From Dehalococcoidia bacterium (GTDB taxonomy: Bacteria; Chloroflexota; Dehalococcoidia; Lucifugimonadales; UBA3495): DNA of 43,675 nucleotides. Below are positions 34,420 to 41,600 of this stretch, piece after piece. The DNA lies in contig JAKUQE010000025.1 in assembly GCA_022450395.1 (NCBI GenBank), forward strand, positions 1 to 43,675, written 5' to 3'. The position numbers and the translations under genes were made by a program. Under the pieces are notes generated by a model. The model saw only the letters and a list, made by a program, of their open reading frames with translations. It had not been told where the DNA came from and ran no database searches. The number at the start of each line of letters is the position of its first letter. Positions within the stretch are counted from its first letter, which is position 1.

Positions 34420-35292
34420 CTATTTCGAGGCGAATTCGAGGAAGGCTTTAGCGAAAGCTTCGGGCTGCTCAACGTGGGGAGAATGGGCGGCGTCGGGTAT
34501 AACCACCATTTTCGCGCCGGGAATCATGTCCCTAAACGCTTCGCCGTAGGTTGGCGTTACGATCCCGTCGCCCGCGCCCCAAATCAACAGCGTGGGAATG
34601 TCGATTCGGTGCAAACGATAGGGAAGTTTGGGATTGTGCATGTACGGTTCCCAGGTGTAAAGCCCATGGGCGATCCGGTCTGAGGCAAAAGTCTGGAGTT
34701 CCTCATCGGTCATGGAATTCGGGTCGGGCGCCTTCGAAGGATCGTGCCAGCTCAGTGCGGTTAGTTCCGCGGCCGCTGTCGCGAACACGTCGGCGATGTC
34801 GCGGTCGAAGGGCCCGCCCACCTTTATGCCAACGGAGTCCACCAGAACCAGTTTGGAGAACCGCTGCGTATTGATCGCCGCGATCTCCGCAGCCGCCCAC
34901 CCGCCCATGGAGAAGCCCATCAAGATGGCATCACTCAGGTTCAGATGGTCGATGAGGTCGAGGTAAAGGAAGATCAGGTCCTGGAGATTATCAAAGTGTT
35001 CCGGGATGGGTGTACCGGCAAATCCGGGATGTACCGGCTGTATGATCTCGAATTTTTCCGCCAATCGGTCCGCGAAGGGGAACCGATCGACGGGACCGTC
35101 GCCACCATGAAGGACGAGGATCTGCGGCCCAGACCCTTTCCGTACTACCGAAAGGTCCACGCCTTTTAATCCTATTGTAGTTGTAGATTCCGTACTTGAC
35201 TCCTTATGCGTTCCTGAGTGATTGAATTTCGCACATTGTACCATCGGATCGACGGAGCGATCTCTACCAGTTTTGAAGGCTAGGACCATCAT
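34420..35292 (-). CDS. Alpha/beta hydrolase
   Basis: An alpha/beta-hydrolase of up to 290 residues. LVLHGGDGPVDRFPFAD forms the oxyanion region, GFSMGGW is the nucleophile elbow (S128 from the first Met), GAGDGIVTP holds the acid and DAAHSPHVEQPEAF the catalytic His. The first 40 residues are poorly structured and the start is uncertain: the ATG at 35292 or 35244, or a later codon, are possible, and none has a convincing ribosome binding site. It lies ten bases upstream of the LLM monooxygenase and is probably co-transcribed with it. Substrate unknown. Confidence 0.88.
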   Translation of the reverse strand: MMVLAFKTGRDRSVDPMVQCAKFNHSGTHKESSTESTTTIGLKGVDLSVVRKGSGPQILVLHGGDGPVDRFPFADRLAEKFEIIQPVHPGFAGTPIPEHFDNLQDLIFLYLDLIDHLNLSDAILMGFSMGGWAAAEIAAINTQRFSKLVLVDSVGIKVGGPFDRDIADVFATAAAELTALSWHDPSKAPDPNSMTDEELQTFASDRIAHGLYTWEPYMHNPKLPYRLHRIDIPTLLIWGAGDGIVTPTYGEAFRDMIPGAKMVVIPDAAHSPHVEQPEAFAKAFLEFASK

Positions 35293-35344
35293 CCAACGCC
35301 CCTAACGTTGGCGACAAGAAAGTCCCGTATTTGAAAAGCGATAG

Positions 35345-35376
35345 AAAAAGGCCCCGAGGTAATTCCTCGGGGCCTT
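35345..35376 (-). terminator. Intrinsic terminator of the repeat-protein gene
   Basis: AAGGCCCCGAGG and CCTCGGGGCCTT pair over twelve bases around the five-base loop TAATT (35348-35376). On the minus strand the hairpin is followed by a U-tract (the A-run at 35345-35349 of the plus strand). It lies 44 bases after the stop of the gene at 35420-36076 and makes that gene a single-gene transcript. Confidence 0.88.
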
Positions 35377-35419
35377 ACGCTTCCCTCAGTCACCGGCTGA
35401 GTGAAGAAAGGAAGTCTGC

Positions 35420-36076
35420 TTAAAGCTCCACCTCTGGAAAGATGTTGGCCTGCTCATTCTGGTCGTGGTCCATTCTGACCTTGCTGGTCCAGGCCTCTTC
35501 GAAGTCGGTGATGCCTCCGCCCAGGTTTCTGATGTCCATGCTGACTTCGCTAGTGTAGGCTTCTTCGAAGTCGGTGATGCCGCCGCCTAGATCGCTGACG
35601 TCCATGCTGACTTCGCTGGTGTAGGCCTCTTCGAAGTCGGTGATGCCGCCGCCTAGATCGCTGACGTCTACCAGGGGCTCGGCGATTAGCAGAGGGGCCG
35701 CCAGAACTCCGACTTGGGACGAATCTCTTTGGTTCGCGTAAGGGTTGGTCCCTTCTCCAAACTCCCAGGCCTCGAACATCCTACCGGTGCCACCTTCATT
35801 TTCGATGTCTACCGTCATTCCCGTCACCGGGGGTTCCGTCAGAGGGCTGGCCTGAGCGTTGCCCGAGGGCAGAGCTACTGCCGCCATCAAGATTGCTCCT
35901 AAGGCTAGTCCACCGAGTAGTTTCGCCGGAACCGTGATCTTCATTCCATTAAGCAGGTTGACCATTACGTTTTGTATTTTGCTCGCCATCTTCATTTCAA
36001 ATCCTCCCTTTATCGACGATGAATTTTTCTGGGTTTCTTGGAGTTGCTGTCCTGAGTTGTTGTTCTGCGCTTTCAT
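35420..36076 (-). CDS. Secreted or membrane-anchored protein with 22-residue tandem repeats
   Basis: A 218-residue protein I do not recognise. A hydrophobic segment (about 52-70) ending in GNAQA looks like a signal peptide with possible cleavage near residue 76. The mature part is acidic and has three tandem 22-residue repeats at 137-158, 159-180 and 181-202, each of the form DVSDLGGGITDFEEAYTS. A fourth, degenerate copy appears at about 90-106 (DIENEGGTGRMFEAWE). Two starts in the same frame have ribosome binding sites: 36076 (AGGAG) and 35998 (GGGAGG); the latter gives a shorter leader. A hairpin can cover the first site, and a strong terminator follows the gene, so it is a separately regulated single-gene unit. 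Confidence 0.8.
   Translation of the reverse strand: MKAQNNNSGQQLQETQKNSSSIKGGFEMKMASKIQNVMVNLLNGMKITVPAKLLGGLALGAILMAAVALPSGNAQASPLTEPPVTGMTVDIENEGGTGRMFEAWEFGEGTNPYANQRDSSQVGVLAAPLLIAEPLVDVSDLGGGITDFEEAYTSEVSMDVSDLGGGITDFEEAYTSEVSMDIRNLGGGITDFEEAWTSKVRMDHDQNEQANIFPEVEL
35471..35668 (-). repeat. Three in-frame 66-bp tandem repeats
   Basis: Units at 35603-35668, 35537-35602 and 35471-35536 encode the 22-residue repeats. The first two differ at two of 66 bases, one of them silent-looking third-position change, so they arose by recent duplication. The third differs from them at about ten positions. Such repeats can change in copy number by slippage or recombination. Confidence 0.92.
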
Positions 36077-36085
36077 CGTTTTCTC

Positions 36086-36126
36086 CTGCCGGTGACTTAC
36101 TGTGTCAACAGATTAGACCCGGCAGG
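36086..36126 (-). promoter_or_regulatory. Leader hairpin able to mask the ribosome binding site of the repeat protein
   Basis: Read on the minus strand, CCTGCCGG (36119-36126) pairs perfectly with CCGGCAGG (36086-36093) across a 25-base loop that itself contains a small CTGT/ACAG hairpin. The 3' arm includes the start of the AGGAG ribosome binding site for the ATG at 36076. Closed, the hairpin should hinder translation from that start; the second start at 35998 lies outside it. I do not recognise a known riboswitch class. Whether this is transcribed as a leader is not shown, because TTGACA in the loop could instead be a -35 box. Confidence 0.45.
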
Positions 36127-36267
36127 GACGGGGTACATCGAAGGAAACAATTATCTTTGGAAACCCGTATTTGGCGGAGAATTTGGGGACATAGCAATAA
36201 ACCATTAGTTGAGGCGCCGGGCAGGGAGAAAATGAGCCTGGAGTACGTTGGTGGGTGGGGGTAGAGG

Positions 36268-39225
36268 TTATTCGGCTAGGCCGTTTTGAGAGGCGTATCC
36301 GGCGGCTTCGGTACGGTTGGACGAGCCGGTCTTGGCCAGGATGTTGCTGACGTCGCGTATTACGGTGTTGGGGCTTATTACCAGTTCCACGGCGATGTCG
36401 GCGTTGCTCTTTCCAGCAGCCACCAGCCCCAATACCTCAACCTCCCGTTGGGTCAGTCCGTCGGGATAGGCCGGAGCTGTCGATGGCTGGGCCTGAACCA
36501 ACTCTTGCCGAGAGGCGACCCGCTCCATCAGGGGCCGCATCCCCAATTCGGTCGAGATAGCCAGAGCCTCGTCCAGCAGAGCAATGGACTTGGCTCGGTC
36601 TCCGGAACCATCCCTGAGAGACAAGGTGTCCGCATAATCGCAGCAGGTCCAGGCCAGCTCGGGCCGGTAGCCGGCCCTGTGGCAGAAGGCCAAGCCGTCC
36701 TCAAAGTGGGCAGCCGCTTGGTCCAGATTGCCCATGGTTTGAGACAGGAGGCCGAGAATACGATCGATCGATATTGCCGTCAATATCATCGTGCCTCGCA
36801 GCTCTATAAGGTCAGCGTAATGCTCTTCCGCCGCGGCTTGGTCGCCCCTTTGCACGGCCACGAGTGCCAAAGCAGATCTGGCCTGTCTTGACCCGTTGGG
36901 GAGGGCAGACTGTACTGAGACAATCGCCTTGGCCGCTTCGGCTATTTCCAACCTGTCGGGGATACCGGTGATGCGGGTGATGGCGGCGATCGCCACAGGC
37001 ACCCTTGTAGACGCTAACATTTTGTACAGCCCCGCCCCACTCATCGCCTCGAGGAGCCGCTCCAGGTAAACCTTCCCCTGAGTGGACTCGCCCGTCTCAT
37101 CCTCCAACAGAACCCGAGGTGATAGCAGCATCGGAGTCAGGGGAGATATCTCCAGGCCCCGGTCGCTATATTCCCGCCCTGCGATCCAGTCGCCCTCAAG
37201 ACATGACGAGGACGTAATCGGTGTTAAGGCATTACTGGCGTACAGTCGAGGTGTATTTCGCTTCTCTGTCAGATCTCGCAAGAACAATGCGTGGGGGCGG
37301 GCCGCATCAAGCTCACCCAAATAAAGCAAACTCATCGCTGTCCACCAACGAGAGGTCCTAATGGAGTTTTCTTCATCGGTGGCCAATGCGATGGCCTTCA
37401 GCCCATTGTCTACACACTCTTGCAGTTGGAAGTGTTGCCCGCTAAGGACTGTCAGATTCGTTAGGGTATGTACTTCCAAAGGCACGTCCCCCTCACGCCT
37501 GGCGATGGATATAGACCGCCCAAAGGCCTGTTGTGCGCCTTCGTAGTCACCTTCGTCGATCCCAATAAATCCACCTTAGACACAGAGGATGCGCCCAGCC
37601 TCGTGGGAATCGGCCGGGACCAAAGTAAGAGCACGGGCTAAGAGTCCGGTAATTCCTGGAATCCGATAAGATGGAGTCACGATTGGGAACAGGGCGGCAG
37701 CTACCGCCTGCGCGACATTCCCAGCCTCGGCGTAGTAGTCGAAGGCGCGGCTTAGAATGGCGAACGCTTCCACAAGCTGTTGCCCCGAGACGGTGTTGGA
37801 CCGGGCCCGCGCCAGTCCGAATAGCAGATCCGCTGCCTCTTCATCGCAAGCCGCGTCCGTTCCGGACAGAGCTATGTCCCGGGCCGCCAAGCCCTTTTCA
37901 AAATATGTCAGTGCGTCATCGTAGGCATAGGAGGCTAGCGCCTGTTGCCCAGCCATCAACGAGTAGCGGACCAACTTTTCGGGACCGGTCAACGTCTGTG
38001 CTTCGGCGAAATGGTAGGCCAACTCCTCAGCGTGGACATCGGCGTCGTTTCCGTACAACGTCTCAAGACCCTCAGCAATCCGCGCGTGCAGCCGCACCCT
38101 GCGTGTAGTGGATAGTTCCTCAAATAGGGTTTCCTGAATCAGGGCGTGTGTGAATTGATAGAGTCCCACTGAATTAGGCAGTTCCTCGATCAATTGGACT
38201 TCCACCGCCTCGTCCATTGCCGCCAGCAACTGGTCTTCAGTGATGTCGCTCATTAATGAATTCAGCAACCTGAATTCGAACTCCTGGCCGACAACCGAGG
38301 CGGTGGTCAACATCTGGTTGCAGTGATCCGAAAGCCTGTTGAGACGCCTGCCAATGGCATCGCGAACTCCTTCGGGAATGATGCTGGCCCACCCGGGGTC
38401 TTCGGTGATATTCTCCAGCGTAACGTGTCGTGTTACCTCACCAACAAAAAACGGGTTGCCATCGGTGCGATTATGTATGGCTTCCGCAGCTTCAAGAGTC
38501 AGATCTATCCCCGCGCTACCTTGGACCAACTCCCCCACCTCCTGCTGGGTCAATCCATCAAGCTGCACTCTGTGGAACAGTTGCTCCCGGACCAGAGCGC
38601 CAAGGGTCTGGGACAAGGGATGGCGCCGGGAAACCTCGATATCCCGGTAGGCGCCAACAAGCGATATCTTGCTGGTTCCAATCTCTCGAGCCACGAACTC
38701 CAGAAGTAGCAAGGTCGAACGGTCGGCCCAGTGAAGGTCGTCCAGGACGACCATGAGGGGCTGACGTTGAGCCACGTTTTTAAGGAAGATGGTTATGGAG
38801 TCGAAGAGACGGAAACGGGCCGCATCAGGCTCCAATGCCGGAGGTGTTTCCGCGCCAGGCAATTTACTCCGTATCTCGGTAATGATCTCGCCGATGGCGG
38901 CGGCTCCGAGCCCCATCTCCTCGACGAGTTGTTCCGGAGCAGTCTGCTGAACGTAGGTACGCATGGATTGGACCCATGGCCAATAGGGCGGCGCTCCTTC
39001 TTCTTAGTGGCACCGTCCCCATAAATTCTGGGCTCCTCGTTGCTCGGCCAACACGCCCAACTCCTGGGCGGTACGGGTCTTGCCGATGCCCGGCTCACCG
39101 GCCAGCATGACCAACCGTCCCTGGCCGGACAGGGCGTCATTCAGGGCTGACGTCAGCTCAGCCATCTCCCGCCGACGGCCTACGAAGACCTGGGCTATAT
39201 CGCTGTTGGGACGAATCTCTGCCAT
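36268..39225 (-). pseudogene. LuxR-type large ATP-binding regulator (LAL/AAA16), broken by two in-frame TAA codons
   Basis: A 986-codon frame for a LAL-type transcription regulator. Order: FVGRRREMAELTSAL and the Walker A GEPGIGKTR (codons about 15-50), AAA16 ATPase core with LMVVLDDLHWADRSTLLLLEF, a long TPR-like helical sensor, and a C-terminal LuxR helix-turn-helix (LTQREVEVLGLVAAGKSNADIAVELVISPNTV). TAA occurs at codon 74 (39004-39006) between WGRCH and EEGAPPYWPWVQ, and at codon 550 (37576-37578) between GRILCV and GGFIGIDEGDYEGAQ. All three pieces lie in one frame and the flanking residues match the family, so these are simple nonsense changes (probably from Glu and Tyr codons). Recent loss of function is likeliest; assembly error is possible. 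No ribosome binding site is evident at 39225. Confidence 0.85.
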
Positions 39226-39484
39226 GCAGCAACTACCGAAATTGTATTTAATTCAGGCCACTGGTCCAGGTATGGGGAAATGTTACGTTGGAGGTGACGG
39301 GTTGTCCAGCAAGAAATAAAACCCATAAACACGGGACCTGGCCGGTAAGTTGGCAATCAATGCTGAGCCCTGGGCGGGATCGCCAATGAGGGTGTAAACT
39401 TGGGACTTCTACGGGACTTGGTTTTAGCGATTCCTTGCGTCTCACGCGATTTTTGAAATGCGAATGAATAGAGGAGTTTTACAC
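39226..39484. other. Divergent gap between the broken regulator and the RidA gene
   Basis: This 259-base stretch separates two divergent genes and contains no open frame worth calling. ACGGGAC followed by a TGG-type ending occurs twice (near 39337 and 39411) but the repeat is short. I see no clear promoter. Confidence 0.4.
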
Positions 39485-39934
39485 ATGGAAATAGAGAACA
39501 AACTCAAAGCGATGGGACTGGAGCTACCTGCCGCCGGAACCCCGCCGGCGGGCCGCGCCGGGGCGGTCCAAGTTGGGAACATACTTTTCGTCGGCGGGCA
39601 CACGGCGGGGGCAACGTACCGGGGCAAGCTGGGAGCGGAGATATCCGTGGAGCAAGGTTACGAAGCCGCTAAAGAAGCGTGCCTCAACTGTCTAGCCGAT
39701 GTGAAAGCCGCGATCGGTGACCTGGATAAGGTGAAGCAGGTGGCCAAGCTGCTGTGTATGATTAACGCCGTTCCCGATTTCGGCCAGCAACCCTTGGTCG
39801 CCAATGGAGCCACCGACCTTCTGAGCGAGTTATTCGGTGACGCCGGGGCACACGCCAGGTCCGCCGTGGGGATGGGTTCGCTACCCAACGGGGTCTGCAT
39901 CGAGATTGAGATGATTCTGGAAATATCGGACTAA
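39485..39934 (+). CDS. RidA/YjgF-family protein
   Basis: A 149-residue RidA-family protein. Members deaminate reactive enamine/imine intermediates or have related small-molecule roles, and act as cytoplasmic trimers. VQVGNILFVGGHTAG and VKQVAKLLCMINAVPDF are typical, and the C-terminal ARSAVGMGSLPNGVCIEIEMI holds the conserved Arg and Glu of the active cleft. I take the ATG at 39485, which has GAGGAG about eight bases before it, rather than an in-frame ATG at 39458. It is followed after 32 bases by an MBL-fold hydrolase on the same strand. Confidence 0.92.
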   Translation: MEIENKLKAMGLELPAAGTPPAGRAGAVQVGNILFVGGHTAGATYRGKLGAEISVEQGYEAAKEACLNCLADVKAAIGDLDKVKQVAKLLCMINAVPDFGQQPLVANGATDLLSELFGDAGAHARSAVGMGSLPNGVCIEIEMILEISD

Positions 39935-39966
39935 GCTGATCGGTCTGAAGCCCGGAAATATCTACC

Positions 39967-40689
39967 ATGGCTGAACCCGCAGGGCAGGTGACGGTCACTT
40001 ATTACGGCCACTGTGCCTTCCTGTGGGAGACCAGCCAGGGCGCCAGGGTGCTGGTTGACCCCTACCGGAACCGGGAAGACCGCTACTGGTTCACCCGTAA
40101 GTTTCCAAGCATCCCTTGCGATCTGGGCCTGATAACCCATGCCCATTTCGACCACGACGCCGCAGACCGTTTGCCGGAGACCGCTTCCCTCCTCCGGATG
40201 CCGGGGGAGGTGAGCTACCGGGATTTTTCGGTTCGGGGGATCGGGGATCTCCATTCCAATCCTCGAGGCAACACACCCAATTTCCCTAACGTGATGTTCC
40301 GGTTTGAGGCCGGCGGCTTGCGCTTTCTGCATATCGGCGACAACCGGGCCGACTGGCCCGGCGATGTGGCCGAGTCGGTGGGCGAAGTGGATGTCCTAAT
40401 GGTCACCGTGGACGATTCCAATCATCTTCTTACTTACCGGGAAGTGGACTCCCTCATCGACCGGCTGAGTCCCAAGGTAGTGATTCCCATGCACTATCAG
40501 ATCCCGGGACTGGTACCAGACTCGGCCGGTCTATTGCCCCCCGACGGTTGGCTGGCGACGCACCCAGGGGTGAAGCGATTGGGACACCATTCTGCTCTTT
40601 TTTCCGGGGCAGACCTGCCCGGCAACACCGAGATCTGGGTCTTTGATCCGTCACCAGAATCTTTGGCGGCGTCCTTGACAAGCCCTTGA
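39967..40689 (+). CDS. MBL-fold metal-dependent hydrolase (UlaG-like)
   Basis: A 240-residue metallo-beta-lactamase-fold hydrolase of the UlaG/L-ascorbate lactonase-like group. VTYYGHCAFLWE near the N-terminus, ITHAHFDHD (the HxHxDH metal motif, about residues 57-63), LHIGDN with a bridging Asp and VVIPMHYQIPG with a late metal His are all present. Members hydrolyse lactones, phosphodiesters and other esters; the substrate here is unknown. It lies 32 bases after the RidA gene and probably shares its transcript. Confidence 0.9.
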   Translation: MAEPAGQVTVTYYGHCAFLWETSQGARVLVDPYRNREDRYWFTRKFPSIPCDLGLITHAHFDHDAADRLPETASLLRMPGEVSYRDFSVRGIGDLHSNPRGNTPNFPNVMFRFEAGGLRFLHIGDNRADWPGDVAESVGEVDVLMVTVDDSNHLLTYREVDSLIDRLSPKVVIPMHYQIPGLVPDSAGLLPPDGWLATHPGVKRLGHHSALFSGADLPGNTEIWVFDPSPESLAASLTSP

Positions 40690-40844
40690 TATCCCCATTG
40701 AAAGATTCTTAGGCTGGCCAAGACCGGAGAAGCAGCCCGATAAAACTCGGGAACACAGGCTCAGATAGGCGCCATCCCCGTCCTCGGATCAACGAAAAAA
40801 GCGGCATCCACCACAAACCCGCAAAACGTAGTAAAATAAACGGC

Positions 40845-41147
40845 ATGATGGACCTAAAGTCTTGGTTGGGCGAACAAAGCATAAGTGTGCGGGAGTTTGC
40901 CTTGGAACTAGAGGTGCCGCTTAAGACTGCCCAAGATTGGGTATATCGAGGCGTCGCGCCGTCTGCGGAAAACCGCGACAGGCTCAGCGGCTTCATCTCT
41001 TCTCGTTGTGCCCACCATTGGGTCATCGACGCCGCTAACGGTCACACCAGCCGTGGTGTGTGCAAGATATGTGATGAAGTTCGGGAGTTTGAAAACTCAA
41101 CCGAGGCGTCGTTGTGGATACCTCCTAAACGTACATCCAGTGCCTAG
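40845..41147 (+). CDS. Small protein with HTH-like N-terminus and Cys/His zinc-binding motif
   Basis: A 100-residue protein. Residues about 3-45 resemble a helix-turn-helix (SVREFALELEVPLKTAQDWVYRG). Residues 55-76 hold C55, H57, H58 and the pair C73-x-x-C76 (CAHHWVIDAANGHTSRGVCKIC), a probable zinc site. Together they suggest a small DNA- or RNA-binding regulator. The start is ATG at 40845 or the adjacent ATG at 40848. No ribosome binding site is visible, but TAAAAT lies seven bases before the ATG, compatible with a leaderless message. Function not assigned. Confidence 0.7.
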   Translation: MMDLKSWLGEQSISVREFALELEVPLKTAQDWVYRGVAPSAENRDRLSGFISSRCAHHWVIDAANGHTSRGVCKICDEVREFENSTEASLWIPPKRTSSA

Positions 41148-41311
41148 TCCCTCCCCTTAACCACCTTGGACCAACTCTTCGTATCTAACCCCGCCATCTT
41201 GGATCTAGCAACAGACGTTGTACGGCGAGTACGAAGTATCACTGCCTTAAGAACTGCAAGGGCCCCATCGCCAATTTCCCTCAGACGCCCCACATCATGT
41301 CGAGCCGCCAT
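41144..41311 (-). CDS. Possible small ORF of 55 residues
   Basis: An open frame from ATG at 41311 to TAG at 41144, overlapping by a few bases the end of the opposite-strand small regulator. The product is basic in its second half and has no motif I recognise. It lacks a ribosome binding site. I list it only because the stretch 41148-41600 is otherwise empty and the frame is longer than most here. Confidence 0.15.
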   Translation of the reverse strand: MAARHDVGRLREIGDGALAVLKAVILRTRRTTSVARSKMAGLDTKSWSKVVKGRD

Positions 41312-41600
41312 CACTGTGGCAGGATGTCGTGGTTTGCGAATTCATCTATCCCGGTAGTCCGGAGACCCGTTCGGGATGGTAGAATGTCGGTCAAATGGGC
41401 CGGAGTATCACCGTCAATCTTACCCACTCGGCAACGGCGAAGACGATGATCTCATGGTCCGAACAAGGAATTGGTTCCTTTGGTTCACCTATAGCGGCCC
41501 CTACAACCCGATATGAATCATTGCTGGGCCACTGCGCCGGTCCAACGGGCGTTCACGGTTAATCGATCCACCATCATTTAATCTGAGGGAGCATCAGCGA
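41148..41600. other. Intergenic stretch of about 450 bases
   Basis: No convincing gene, tRNA or repeat was seen between the small regulator and the transketolase-like gene. It contains the doubtful minus-strand ORF at 41144-41311 and a plus-strand open frame from 41396 without a ribosome binding site. A promoter for the downstream gene should lie here, but no clear boxes stand out. Confidence 0.4.

Noticed and set aside
34551-34874. Arg/Pro-rich open frame opposite the alpha/beta hydrolase
   Set aside because: Composition is typical of non-coding GC-rich frames and the opposite strand holds a hydrolase with a full catalytic triad.
41396-41562. Plus-strand open frame of about 55 codons before the transketolase-like gene
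   Set aside because: It has no ribosome binding site, no recognisable motif and ordinary length for chance.
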